Both the position numbers and the translations under genes were made by a program. A stretch of DNA of 64,000 nt, taken from assembly GCA_900551245.1 (NCBI GenBank), contig URVC01000005.1:53479-117478 (forward strand), read 5' to 3'. Under the pieces are notes generated by a model that was not told where the DNA came from, made no database searches, and saw only the letters and a program-made list of their open reading frames with translations. The stretch comes from an uncultured bacterium. GTDB lineage: Bacteria > Verrucomicrobiota > Lentisphaeria > Victivallales > Victivallaceae. This document shows positions 21,007-29,651 of this stretch, in pieces. Numbering within the stretch: the stretch's first letter is position 1; each line of letters opens with the position of its first letter.

Positions 21007-22323
21007 ATGTCTGGAATTTTTAAAGCGTATGATATCCGCGGCATTTATCCGACCGAGATCAATGCCGACGTCGCGGAGGCGATCGGGCGGGCTTACATCG
21101 AGTTCACCGGCGCGAAGAAGGTGGCGGTGGGGCGCGATATGCGTCCGCACTCCCTGCCGCTGTTCGAGGGGCTGTCGCGCGGCATGCTCGCGCAGGGGGC
21201 GGATGTGATCGATCTCGGGCTGGTTTCGACGCCGATGAGCTACTTTGCCAACGGCACGCTGAAGGTGGACGGCAGTGTGATGATCACCGCCAGCCACAAT
21301 CCGGGCGAATGGAACGGCTTCAAACTCTGCCTGGCGAACGCGGTTCCGATCTCCGGCGCGACCGGAATCATGGAGATTCAGAAGATCGCCGAGGCGAAAT
21401 CGTGGCGCAAGGTCGATCAACCGGGCACGCTGTCGACCTATGACATCGCGCCGGAATACGGCAAGTTCCTCCGCTCGTTCGCGCAGATGGACCGCAAGCT
21501 CAAGGTGGTGGTCGATTACGCCAATGCGATGGGGCTCTACGAGATTGCCGGAATCACCGATCTTTATGACATTGTTCCGCTCTACGACACGCTGGACGGC
21601 ACCTTCCCGAACCACGAAGCGAACCCGTTGCACATCGAGACGCTCGATGCGATCCGGGCGAAGGTGCGCGAGGTCGGGGCGGATTTCGGCGCCGCGTTCG
21701 ACGGGGATGCCGACCGCTGCGGCTTTATCGACGACCAGGGCGAAGTGATTCCGATGGATCTTTTCACCGCGCTGATTGCGCAGGACATTCTCTCCCGCGG
21801 ACCGGCGACCATCCTCTACGATCTGCGCAGCAGCCGTGCGGTGCCGGAGTGCATCGAAGCGAACGGCGGCAAGGCGATCCGTTCGCGGGTGGGCCACGCT
21901 TTCATCAAGGCGCAGATGCGCGAGAACGACGCGGTTTTCGCCGGCGAGCTCTCCGGCCACTACTACTTCAAGCAGAACTTCACCGCCGAGTCGCAGGGGC
22001 TGGCGATGATCATGCTGTCGAACCTGATCTGCAAGAAGAACAAACCGGTGCACGAGCTGGTGCAGCCGCTGCGCAAGTATTTCTCCAGCGGCGAGATCAA
22101 TTCGAAGGTGGCGGATGTCAAGCCGATTCTGGATACGATCCGCGCCCGTTACGCCGACGGGAACATGTTCGAGCTGGATGGAATCTCTTCGGAGTATCCC
22201 CGCTGGTGGTTCAACGTCCGCAGCTCGAATACGGAACCGCTTCTGCGGCTGATTGTCGAGGCGGACACCCGGGAGCTGATGGAAGAGAAGCGTGACGAAC
22301 TCTTGAAGATCATCCGCGGTTGA
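21007..22323 (+). CDS. Phosphomannomutase/phosphoglucomutase family enzyme
   Basis: 438 residues with all four sites of the alpha-D-phosphohexomutase superfamily: the phosphoserine loop TASHNP, the metal loop DGDADR, the sugar-specificity loop GELSGHYYF and the phosphate-binding RSSNTEP near the C-terminus. Interconverts hexose-6- and hexose-1-phosphates for nucleotide-sugar synthesis; GELSGHYYF is typical of mannose/glucose-type members, so substrate is likely Man or Glc phosphate. It has its own promoter and a GGGAG ribosome site at 20994. A second family member, glmM, lies at 26462. Confidence 0.9.
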   Translation: MSGIFKAYDIRGIYPTEINADVAEAIGRAYIEFTGAKKVAVGRDMRPHSLPLFEGLSRGMLAQGADVIDLGLVSTPMSYFANGTLKVDGSVMITASHNPGEWNGFKLCLANAVPISGATGIMEIQKIAEAKSWRKVDQPGTLSTYDIAPEYGKFLRSFAQMDRKLKVVVDYANAMGLYEIAGITDLYDIVPLYDTLDGTFPNHEANPLHIETLDAIRAKVREVGADFGAAFDGDADRCGFIDDQGEVIPMDLFTALIAQDILSRGPATILYDLRSSRAVPECIEANGGKAIRSRVGHAFIKAQMRENDAVFAGELSGHYYFKQNFTAESQGLAMIMLSNLICKKNKPVHELVQPLRKYFSSGEINSKVADVKPILDTIRARYADGNMFELDGISSEYPRWWFNVRSSNTEPLLRLIVEADTRELMEEKRDELLKIIRG

Positions 22324-22361
22324 GTGCCGCGGGAAACCATACAGAAAGGGAGGACAGGAAA

Positions 22362-22718
22362 ATGAAACAGATGTTGGTGTCGCTTTTCGGGGCCGCGCTG
22401 GCGGTCGGCATGCTGGCCGGCTGTGGAGACGGCGTGGATGAGAACAAGACTCCGGAGCAGATCAAGGCGGAAGTCGTCAACCTGGATGCCGCGGCGATCC
22501 AGAAGCAGATCGACGCCTACACGAAGGTGATCGAGGAGAAGAGCAAGGAACTGGCCAAGGTGATGGATCAGATCAAAGAGATTCCGCTCACCGAGCAGCT
22601 CGGCGACAAGGCCAAGGGGCTTCAGGCGAGCGCTGCCGATCTGGGCCGCGAAATCAACAAGCTCAAGGAAAACCTCGAAGCGTATGTCGAGGGCCTGAAG
22701 GCGAAGGCGGACAAGTAA
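22362..22718 (+). CDS. Small coiled-coil lipoprotein
   Basis: 118 residues from ATG 22362, chosen for the GGGAGG ribosome site at 22348-22353. Lipoprotein signal peptide with lipobox LAGC (Cys at residue 21), so the mature protein should be lipid-anchored outside the inner membrane. The rest is a highly charged, helical and probably coiled-coil segment (Lys/Glu/Ala rich) without a recognised domain. Lies 38 bases after the phosphohexomutase and may be cotranscribed. Function unknown; size and coiled-coil form recall Lpp-like spacer lipoproteins, but no homology is claimed. Confidence 0.8.
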   Translation: MKQMLVSLFGAALAVGMLAGCGDGVDENKTPEQIKAEVVNLDAAAIQKQIDAYTKVIEEKSKELAKVMDQIKEIPLTEQLGDKAKGLQASAADLGREINKLKENLEAYVEGLKAKADK

Positions 22719-22733
22719 CGGACGCTCTTCCGG

Positions 22734-22766
22734 CGGGAATTCCTTCCTGTTGAGGGGGAATTCCCG
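22734..22766 (+). terminator. Hairpin after the lipoprotein gene
   Basis: CGGGAATTCC (22734-22743) and GGAATTCCCG (22757-22766) form a perfect 10-pair stem with a 13-base loop. No T-tract follows, so it may be an mRNA-stabilising or Rho-dependent end. Confidence 0.45.
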
Positions 22767-22841
22767 TTGAAATGCAAAATGACGGGGAAATGGCGGAAAA
22801 GTGCCGGATGGGATTCCGCTGTTTTTCGAGGGGGAGGATTC

Positions 22842-23348
22842 ATGGAGGAACTGCTGGATATTTACGATGATTCCGGAGTCCGCATCGGGCTGGCCTCCCG
22901 CCGTCTCTGCCACGGCAACCCCACGTTGCTCCACCATACCAGCCATGTGATCGTCATCCATCCGGACCGGGAGCATCTCCTGCTCCAGAAACGTTCGCTC
23001 TCCAAGGACATTCAGCCGGGGAAGTGGGACACCGCCGTCGGCGGCCATCTCGATCCCGGTGAGGACTATCTGGCCGGAGCACGCCGGGAGCTGGCCGAAG
23101 AGCTGGGCGTTACCGGCGAAGTCGAACTGCGGCACCTCTTCGATTCGCAGATCCGCAACGAGATCGAATCGGAGGATACCCGGGTGTTCGCGATCGTCCA
23201 CCCCGGGCCGTTCCGGTTCCAGCGCGAGGAGATCGACGAGGTGCGGTTCTGGAGTTTCGAGGAGTTGCGCAATCCGGCGAACTTCGGGGAGTTCACCCCG
23301 AATCTGGTGGCGGAATTACGGCTCTTTTTCGAAGGGAATTACCTGTGA
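22842..23348 (+). CDS. Nudix hydrolase
   Basis: 168 residues from ATG 22842; GGGGAGG at 22831-22837 sets the start. The Nudix box GHLDPGEDYLAGARRELAEELGV matches GX5EX7REUXEEXGU exactly. The N-terminus (LLDIYDDSGVRIGLASR...CHGNPTLLHHTSHVIVI) resembles the isopentenyl-diphosphate-isomerase-like/YfcD branch. Hydrolyses a nucleoside diphosphate linked to X; the true substrate is unknown. Its stop overlaps the next gene's GTG start (GTGA). Confidence 0.88.
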   Translation: MEELLDIYDDSGVRIGLASRRLCHGNPTLLHHTSHVIVIHPDREHLLLQKRSLSKDIQPGKWDTAVGGHLDPGEDYLAGARRELAEELGVTGEVELRHLFDSQIRNEIESEDTRVFAIVHPGPFRFQREEIDEVRFWSFEELRNPANFGEFTPNLVAELRLFFEGNYL

Positions 23349-24514
23349 CGCCGCCCGTACCCACCGCGAATTCCCCGTTCCGGCGCGCGGTGCTCCGCTT
23401 CTGGAGCGACTGGCCCGCCCGGCTGGGCGTGGCGGGGATTCTGATGCTTCTTCTGCCGGCACTGGCCGCGCCGGTGCTGGCCAACGGCCGGCCGCTGTTC
23501 CTGCGGAGCGAAGCGCGGGGCGTGGAGTTCCCTTTCCTTCGCACCTTTTTTGCTCCGGACAGCTCCGAATATCTGGTCGAACAGCTGTTCAACTACGCAT
23601 TCGCCGCCCTGTTGCTTTGGGGGGTGCTGCAACTTGTCCGCTGGCGGAAACTGCGGCGGATTCTTCTGGCCTTTCTGCTGATTCTGCTGATTTTCCCTTT
23701 CGTTCTGACGAAGCCGAAGCTGGATAAGACCGATTTCCGCAAGCTGGTGGAACGTACCGGGGCGACGGCAGTCTTCGCGCCGATTCCCTATGGACCGTTT
23801 GAAATAGTCACCACTCCCTACGCGAAGCCGGGGCGGAAACACTGGCTCGGCGCCGACGAGATCGGCCGCGACGTCGCCGCCCGGATGATTTACGGCGCGC
23901 GCGCCTCGCTCGCAGTCGGATTGCTCTCCACCGCAATCGCCCTGGCGATCGGCACGATGGTGGGGCTGATGGCCGGATTTTACCGCGGCTGGTTCGACCT
24001 CATCACGATGCGGGTGGTGGAGATCATGCTCTGTTTCCCCACCTTTCTGCTGTTGTTGATCCTGATGTCGATCTTGAAGGATCACAAATTCGAGCAGTCG
24101 ATTCTGGTGGTGATCGCCGTGATCGGATTGACCGGCTGGATCGGACTGGCGTTTCTGGTGCGCGGCGAGGTGCTCAAGCAGCGGGCGCTGCCCTATATCT
24201 TAAGCTGCGAGGTTGCCGGGCTGCCGGCGTATCGCACGATGCTGGTCCACCTGCTGCCGAACATCACCGGACCGATTCTGATCAGCTTCACCTTCGGGGT
24301 GGCCGGGGCGATTCTCGCTGAGAGCGGGCTGAGTTTTCTCGGCTTCGGCGTACAGCCGCCGACGGCGAGCTGGGGCGGCCTGCTCCGGCAGGCGTTCGAC
24401 AATCCGCTGAGCTACTGGCATCTCACCTTCTTCCCCGGGCTCGCCCTCTTCATCGCGGTGATGGCGTTCAACTTCACCGGCGAAGGACTGCGGAAGGCGC
24501 TGGCGCCGCGCTAG
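23345..24514 (+). CDS. OppC/DppC-type ABC transporter permease, orphan
   Basis: 389 residues, GTG start overlapping the Nudix stop. A first membrane span (about 25-47), a polar region, two further spans (about 85-122), then the usual BPD permease domain (about 170-389) with HWLGADEIGRDVAARMIYGARASL, the entry signature of dipeptide permeases, and ESGLSFLGFGVQPPTASWG near the end. Three spans before the core is more than standard OppC, which has one. No OppB, ATPase or binding protein is adjacent; partners must be encoded elsewhere. Ends convergently with the regulator gene on the other strand. Confidence 0.85.
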   Translation: MTPPVPTANSPFRRAVLRFWSDWPARLGVAGILMLLLPALAAPVLANGRPLFLRSEARGVEFPFLRTFFAPDSSEYLVEQLFNYAFAALLLWGVLQLVRWRKLRRILLAFLLILLIFPFVLTKPKLDKTDFRKLVERTGATAVFAPIPYGPFEIVTTPYAKPGRKHWLGADEIGRDVAARMIYGARASLAVGLLSTAIALAIGTMVGLMAGFYRGWFDLITMRVVEIMLCFPTFLLLLILMSILKDHKFEQSILVVIAVIGLTGWIGLAFLVRGEVLKQRALPYILSCEVAGLPAYRTMLVHLLPNITGPILISFTFGVAGAILAESGLSFLGFGVQPPTASWGGLLRQAFDNPLSYWHLTFFPGLALFIAVMAFNFTGEGLRKALAPR

Positions 24515-25566
24515 GCGGGGAATGTCCCTGCCAGGCTGTTGCTGGAGAGAAACCGGGCGCGGAACTTCACGTGCTGAAACTCGAGTGCGGGATTTTCAAT
24601 CCGGCCGACGATCATTTCCGCGGCTTTCCGGCCGAATTCCGGCTGGCGGAGGTCGGCGGTGAGCACCGCTTCCGGCAACAGACGGAGCAGGGGCAGATTG
24701 TCCACGCCGGAGATCGCGAGACCGTCGCTGGAGATGCCGCGGCGGCGCAGTTCGGTGAGGAAATTGGCGGCGCTTTGATCGTTCATGCAGCAAACGGCGT
24801 CCGGCCGCTCCTCCCGGTTCCGGAAGAGTTCGCAGAAGGCGTCGCGCTGTTCCCGGGATGCCTCCGGAAGACAGCAGAACTCGGGGCGTATCGCGAGGCG
24901 GCAGCGCTTCATGCCGAGCCGGAACCCCGCCTCTCGCTCGGCCGCGGCGGCCGGATGGACGTCGTCTCCGTAGAGGGCGAATCTGCGACAGCCGCGGCGG
25001 TAGAGCTCCTGCACGATCCGCGAGAGGGCGGCGGCGTTGCCGAACTCCAGCAGACTGGCGTCGCGCACCCCTTCCGGGAGACGGACCAGGTAGAGGGTGG
25101 GAATTCCGCTCTGCTCCAGCTCCCGGAATGCGGCGAGCCCGGGGTGCTCCGGATCGGGATAGATGACGATTCCGGCCGGGCGGCGTTCGAGAATCCCCGC
25201 CATCAGCCGCTCCTGCGCGACTGTGCCGCCGGTGAGCGGAATTACCATCGGGAAGTAGTTCAGCTCCACCGCGCGGCGGCAGAAGTGCTCCATCGCCAGG
25301 CTGAAGAAGTCGATGCTGCCGCAGACGAAGGGGATCTCCCGCCGGATCGCCCCCGGAACCGCCCGCACCACGGTGCCGACGCCGTTGCGGCGGCCGATCA
25401 CCCCCTCCTGCTCCAGCTCGGCGAGGGCGCGGCGGAGGGTGGGGCGGCTGACCCCGAATTCGGCGGCGAGCGCATTCTCCCCCGGCAGCATGTCGCCGGG
25501 GGAGAGCTGGTGAATCCGGTTCTCGAGCTCCCCCTTCAGCCGGGGGAAGATGTTCCGGCGCGGCAT
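24511..25566 (-). CDS. GntR-LacI hybrid transcription regulator
   Basis: 351 residues. The N-terminal GntR winged helix (about 5-68: LPGENALAAEFGVSRPTLRRALAELEQEGVI) is followed by a LacI/periplasmic-binding-like sensor domain (about 75-345) with VIYPDP, RRGCRRFALYGDD and ISGVDN. This is the AraR arrangement, which normally senses a sugar. Begins 13 bases after the GlmU-like gene, last in a tmk-holB-glmM-glmU-like row, suggesting control linked to amino-sugar or imported substrate. Its stop TAG shares the palindrome CTAG with the convergent permease stop. Confidence 0.88.
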   Translation of the reverse strand: MPRRNIFPRLKGELENRIHQLSPGDMLPGENALAAEFGVSRPTLRRALAELEQEGVIGRRNGVGTVVRAVPGAIRREIPFVCGSIDFFSLAMEHFCRRAVELNYFPMVIPLTGGTVAQERLMAGILERRPAGIVIYPDPEHPGLAAFRELEQSGIPTLYLVRLPEGVRDASLLEFGNAAALSRIVQELYRRGCRRFALYGDDVHPAAAAEREAGFRLGMKRCRLAIRPEFCCLPEASREQRDAFCELFRNREERPDAVCCMNDQSAANFLTELRRRGISSDGLAISGVDNLPLLRLLPEAVLTADLRQPEFGRKAAEMIVGRIENPALEFQHVKFRARFLSSNSLAGTFPA

Positions 25567-25579
25567 GACACGGCCCGGA

Positions 25580-26446
25580 CTACTTCGACCGGGAGACCAC
25601 TTCGCCCGGCGCGGTGCAGCTGCCCGCGGAGAGACTGCGGCCCGGATAGATCGCGGTGTGGATTCCGGTGTGGACGTTCTCGCCGATGATCGCGCCGAAC
25701 TTGCGCCGGCCGGTGTCGAGGAACTCCTGGTTCTCCAGCCAGCGGTGGTTGCGGCCGTCGTGGCGGAGGTTGGAGATGATCGTGCCCGCGCCGAAGTTGA
25801 CGTTGTTGCAGATCACCGAATCGCCCGCGTAGCTCAGGTGGCCGACGCTCACCTTGTCGCCGAGGATCGAATTCTTGATCTCCACCGCCTGCCCGACGTG
25901 GCAGCGGTCGCCGATCGAAGTGTTGCCGCGGATGTAGCAGTTCGGGCCGATCTTGCAGTCGCGCCCGATGATGACGTTGCCCTCGATGTAGACGCCGGGC
26001 AGGATCACGCTGTTCTCCCCGAGGCTGACGAAGCCGTCGATCGTCGCGCCGGCGCGGATGGTGCCGCGGATGTCGTTGTGATCCATCGCCGCCATGAGCG
26101 TTTCGTTGAGCGCGAGCAGATCCCACGGGTGGCGGATCCGCACCGAAGCGGTGTCGAACGGCAGTTCCGATGTTCCGGCGTGCCCAGGGCGGCTCACTTC
26201 GACCAATACCGCACCGTCGGAGAGGTCGCGCACCACGCAGTTGCCGGTGGAACCGGCGAGCACGGCGGCGAATTCCGGCGAGGGGAGAAAGTCGCCGCGC
26301 ACCTTGATGAGAAGGTCGCCGGCGGATTCCGGAAACCGGCTCCGGATCCGTTCCGCAATCGGAGTTCCGGCCACCTTGATCGAACCGACTTCGGCGGTGA
26401 TCGGCCAGAGGCTGGCAACCTGGACGGGGAGAATTTCGATGGTCAT
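25580..26446 (-). CDS. GlmU-like left-handed beta-helix acyltransferase without pyrophosphorylase domain
   Basis: 288 residues. The C-terminal two thirds (about 115-280) are hexapeptide repeats of a left-handed beta helix, with VEIKNSILGDKVSVGHLSYAGD and VNFGAGTIISNLRHD closely following the GlmU acetyltransferase signature (HLSYIGD, NIGAGTITCNYDG). The N-terminal 110 residues lack the nucleotidyltransferase motif LAAGxGTRM; they are shorter than, and unlike, that domain. It starts 15 bases after glmM with AGGAGG upstream. Probable role: acetyl or other acyl transfer to an amino-sugar phosphate, or sugar-nucleotide scaffold. Cytoplasmic. Confidence 0.7.
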   Translation of the reverse strand: MTIEILPVQVASLWPITAEVGSIKVAGTPIAERIRSRFPESAGDLLIKVRGDFLPSPEFAAVLAGSTGNCVVRDLSDGAVLVEVSRPGHAGTSELPFDTASVRIRHPWDLLALNETLMAAMDHNDIRGTIRAGATIDGFVSLGENSVILPGVYIEGNVIIGRDCKIGPNCYIRGNTSIGDRCHVGQAVEIKNSILGDKVSVGHLSYAGDSVICNNVNFGAGTIISNLRHDGRNHRWLENQEFLDTGRRKFGAIIGENVHTGIHTAIYPGRSLSAGSCTAPGEVVSRSK

Positions 26447-26461
26447 GATTTCGCCCTCCTG

Positions 26462-27814
26462 TCAGTTGAGTTCCTGTTCCGCGACGGCGCAGAGACGGGT
26501 GATCCAGGTGTCGACGTCCCCGGAGGCCTCCGCCTCCACCAGCACGCGGATTTTGCTTTCGGTGCCGGAGTAGCGCACGATGGTCCGGCCGGAGTTGCCG
26601 AGTGCGCGGCGGCACTCCTCCATCGCCGCCGGCAGCAGCGAGAGCTGGTCGAACGGCACCTTGCGCGCCACCGGGAAGGAGCGGATCTCCTGCGGAAACA
26701 CCTTCATGAATCCGGCCAGTTCCGCCAGCGGTTTCCCGGTGCGGACCATCAGCCCGAGCACATGCAGTGCCGAAAGGATGCCGTCGCCGGTGGTCGCGTA
26801 GTCCATGAAGATGATGTGGCCGGACTGTTCGCCGCCGACGTTGAAATTGCCTTCGCGCATCCGTTCGATCACGTAGCGGTCGCCGACGTCGGTCACCTCC
26901 ACCCGGATTCCGGCCTGCTCCATCGCGCGGTGGAGTCCGAGATTGCTCATGCCGGTCACCACCACGGCGTTGTTGGAGAGGCGGCCGTGCTGTTTGAAAT
27001 CGATCGCCAGCATGCCGATGATGCGGTCGCCGTTGACCTCGTTGCCGTCGGCGTCGCAGAAGATCACCCGGTCGGCGTCGCCGTCGAGGGCGATGCCGCA
27101 GTCGGCGCCGTGCTCACGGACCAGCCGGCCGATGTTCTCCGGATGGAGCGCGCCGCAGTTGTCGTTGATGTTCAATCCATTGGGATGGACCGCCGTCTCG
27201 ATCACCTCCGCGCCGAGTTCCCGGAAGATCGGCGGCGCGATCGAATAGGCGGCTCCGTTGGCGCAGTCGAGCACGATCTTGAGGCCGCGCAGGCTGAGGT
27301 TGCGGATGGAGCCTTTGGCAAACTCGATGTAACGGCCCCGGGCGTCGTCGATGCGGTAGCCCTTGCCGATTTTTTCGTAAGGCACGCGTTCGCCGTCAAC
27401 CTGGTCGGCGAAGATCTCCTTTTCGATCTCCAGCTCCACCTCGTCCGGCAGTTTGAAGCCGTCGGAGGCGAAAATTTTGATCCCGTTGTCGGAGGCGGGG
27501 TTGTGGCTGGCGGTGATCATGATGCCGCAGGCGGCGCCCATCGACTTGGTGAGGTGGGCCACCGCGGGGGTGGGCATGGGACCCACGGCGAGGACATCCA
27601 TCCCCATGCTGAGCAATCCGCTGGTGAGGGCGTTTTCCAGCATGTAGCCGGAGATCCGGGTGTCCTTGCCGAGCACGACCCGTTTGCGGCCGGTTCCGGC
27701 GCCGGCGCCGAGAACCTTCGCGGTGGCTTTGCCGACCAGAAGAGCCAGTTCCGGAGTGATCGGGTAGCAGTTCGCCTTGCCGCGGATTCCATCGGTTCCG
27801 AACAGTTTTTTCAT
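26462..27814 (-). CDS. glmM: Phosphoglucosamine mutase
   Basis: 450 residues, MKKLFGTDGIRGKANCYPITPEL start diagnostic for GlmM. Phosphoserine loop TASHNPASDNG, metal loop DGDADR, sugar loop GGEQSGHIIF and phosphate loop RYSGTESKIRV all present. Converts glucosamine-6-P to glucosamine-1-P for UDP-GlcNAc and peptidoglycan. Strong ribosome site (GGAGG nine bases before ATG). Sits between holB and the GlmU-like gene. Confidence 0.96.
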   Translation of the reverse strand: MKKLFGTDGIRGKANCYPITPELALLVGKATAKVLGAGAGTGRKRVVLGKDTRISGYMLENALTSGLLSMGMDVLAVGPMPTPAVAHLTKSMGAACGIMITASHNPASDNGIKIFASDGFKLPDEVELEIEKEIFADQVDGERVPYEKIGKGYRIDDARGRYIEFAKGSIRNLSLRGLKIVLDCANGAAYSIAPPIFRELGAEVIETAVHPNGLNINDNCGALHPENIGRLVREHGADCGIALDGDADRVIFCDADGNEVNGDRIIGMLAIDFKQHGRLSNNAVVVTGMSNLGLHRAMEQAGIRVEVTDVGDRYVIERMREGNFNVGGEQSGHIIFMDYATTGDGILSALHVLGLMVRTGKPLAELAGFMKVFPQEIRSFPVARKVPFDQLSLLPAAMEECRRALGNSGRTIVRYSGTESKIRVLVEAEASGDVDTWITRLCAVAEQELN

Positions 27815-27838
27815 GTGCAGTATCCTCCTTTTGAAAAA

Positions 27839-28894
27839 TTACGACTTCATGGCGAGGTTGACGGCGAAGGTGCGGAGCGCCAGTTCCTCGCTGACATTGA
27901 ACCGCAGGGTGAAGAGCAGCTCTTCCGCCTCGCGCCGGAAGAGTTCCGCCTGTTCCGGGGTGAGGGGCGGCAGCCGGAGCCCGGCGAACAGCTCCGGGTT
28001 GGCCAGATCGGCGGGATTCACCCCCTGGGCGACCAGCTCCAGCTGGGCGCAGAAGGTGCGGATCGTCTCCAGAAAGAGTCCCCGCTCCTTCATGTAGGCG
28101 CCGGCCGCCGCGTCATCGACGAGGGCGCGGGTCCGTTTGAGCAGACCGGGGTCGCCCGCCTGTTCGGCGGCGGCGAGCCGCGGCGCCCACTCTTCGGCGA
28201 CCCGGGCGGCGGCGTCGGCCGAAAGTCCGGCGGCAATCCGGATCAGCGCTCCGGCACCGGCTTCGGCGGCGGCCAGGTCACCGCGCGATTCAAAACAGAG
28301 TCCGGCCAGTGCCGCGCACACCGCCTCCTTCCCCGCGAAATCGAATTCGCAGTGGTTGGTCAGCAGCGGCACCAGCTGACAGCGCGACCGGGTGGTCGGC
28401 AGCAGTGCCGAGGGGTTCCCCGTCGTCAGAATCAGCAGTGTCTGCGGCGGCGGTTCTTCCAGCGTCTTGAGCAGAGCGTTCTGGGACTCGGCGTTCATGC
28501 GGTCGGCGTCGCAGATGATCCCGACCTTGCAGTTGCCGCCGCCGGTGCTGGTCAGGTGAAACTGCTCTTCGAAGAAACGCAGTGTGTTCGGCTCCGGTTT
28601 CCCGCGGTCGCCGATTTTGATCTGGTACATTTTGCCGACCGGAGTGAGAAAATAGAGCTCCGGATAGCTCCCCTCCTCCAGACTGCGGCAGACCCGGCAG
28701 ACGGTGCAGGGGCGGCCGTCGCGGCTCTCCGGACAGGCGGCGAGCTGCGCGAGCGCGATGGCGAACTCCTTCCGGAGCGTCTCGTTGTCGGCGTGGAGCA
28801 GAAAGGCGTGGGAGAGGCGGTTCCGCTTCCGGGCGTTCTCCAGGTGGCCTACGAGCTCCGGATAGCGGGCGCGGTATGTGTCATAAAGCGGCAT
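27839..28894 (-). CDS. holB: DNA polymerase III delta-prime subunit
   Basis: 351 residues. Clamp-loader AAA+ fold: HAFLLHADNETLRKEFA where the P-loop is degenerate (normal for delta-prime), the zinc module CPESRDGRPCTVCRVC, the sensor region DADRMNAESQNALLKTLEEPP, and SRC in the TTRSRCQ segment. Part of the complex that loads the beta clamp. The start overlaps the tmk end by 14 bases; tmk-holB is a widespread pair. Confidence 0.9.
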   Translation of the reverse strand: MPLYDTYRARYPELVGHLENARKRNRLSHAFLLHADNETLRKEFAIALAQLAACPESRDGRPCTVCRVCRSLEEGSYPELYFLTPVGKMYQIKIGDRGKPEPNTLRFFEEQFHLTSTGGGNCKVGIICDADRMNAESQNALLKTLEEPPPQTLLILTTGNPSALLPTTRSRCQLVPLLTNHCEFDFAGKEAVCAALAGLCFESRGDLAAAEAGAGALIRIAAGLSADAAARVAEEWAPRLAAAEQAGDPGLLKRTRALVDDAAAGAYMKERGLFLETIRTFCAQLELVAQGVNPADLANPELFAGLRLPPLTPEQAELFRREAEELLFTLRFNVSEELALRTFAVNLAMKS

Positions 28895-29537
28895 CGACGA
28901 TCTCCAGAATCCGCCGGTGAATCTGTTCGGCCGGAGCGTCGGCGTTCACCACCCGGACCCGTTCCGGCTCCGCCTCGGCGATCTTGAGGAATCCGGCCCG
29001 CACCCGGCGGTGAAAATCAAGTTTCTCCTCTTCAAACCGGTCATGTTCGCCCCGGGTCTCCTCCCGCTCCCGCGCCCGGGCGAACCCGACCTCCGGGGGC
29101 AGGTCGAGCAGGATGGTCAAATCCGGAATGCACTCTGCCGCGGCCAGTTCGTTGAGCGAATCGATCACCTGCGACTCCATGCCGCGCGCGCCGCCCTGAT
29201 AGGCGGTGGTCGAGTCGAAGAAGCGGTCGCAGAGCACCACCTTCCCCGCCGCCAGCGCCGGGCGGATCACTTCGCGCACATGCTGGGAGCGCGCCGCCTC
29301 GATCAGCAGAAGTTCGGTGGTGGGGTGGAGTTTCTCCGGCCCCTCGTAGTTCTTGACCACGGCCCGGAGCCGTTCGGCCAGCGGGGTTCCGCCCGGTTCG
29401 CGGGTGAGGACGCACGCGTGGCCCCGCGCTTCGAGTTCATCGCGCAGGAGCCGGATCTGGGTGCTTTTGCCCGCCCCCTCCGGCCCTTCAAAGGTGATGA
29501 ACCAGCCTGGATGGATATGTTTCAACCGTTTCTTCAT
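28881..29537 (-). CDS. tmk: Thymidylate kinase
   Basis: 218 residues from the ATG at 29537. An in-frame ATG at 29594 would add 19 residues but lies in the promoter region, so the shorter start is chosen. P-loop GPEGAGKST (18-26), the TREPGGTPLAERLR loop, DRFFDSTTAYQG and the LID segment EETRGEHDRFEEE. Phosphorylates dTMP to dTDP. First gene of the row tmk-holB-glmM-glmU-like-gntR. Confidence 0.94.
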   Translation of the reverse strand: MKKRLKHIHPGWFITFEGPEGAGKSTQIRLLRDELEARGHACVLTREPGGTPLAERLRAVVKNYEGPEKLHPTTELLLIEAARSQHVREVIRPALAAGKVVLCDRFFDSTTAYQGGARGMESQVIDSLNELAAAECIPDLTILLDLPPEVGFARAREREETRGEHDRFEEEKLDFHRRVRAGFLKIAEAEPERVRVVNADAPAEQIHRRILEIVDAAL

Positions 29538-29565
29538 AGGAAATCCCACTTTTTTTCCATCAAAG

Positions 29566-29594
29566 AATGTAGCGCCATTTGCCGTAAAGTTCAA
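29566..29594 (-). promoter_or_regulatory. Promoter for tmk, overlapping the purH promoter
   Basis: On the minus strand TTGAAC (29589-29594), a 17-base spacer and TACATT (29566-29571). It is interleaved with the divergent + promoter at 29579-29607. Confidence 0.5.
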
Positions 29595-29607
29595 ATGGTG
29601 GTATATT
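29579..29607 (+). promoter_or_regulatory. Promoter for purH-type gene
   Basis: TTGCCG 29579-29584, a 17-base spacer, TATATT 29602-29607, about 45 bases before the ATG at 29652. Its -35 lies within the tmk promoter spacer and the tmk -35 lies within its own spacer. Confidence 0.55.
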
Positions 29608-29651
29608 TCAGAATGTAATTTTTTCTAACTTTAAGCAATCCGGTGTGGAAA

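Noticed and set aside
25550..28987. A 1145-codon plus-strand ORF opposite glmU-like, glmM and holB.
   Set aside because: Composition is that of a reverse-complement shadow; the minus-strand genes show clear catalytic motifs and ribosome sites.
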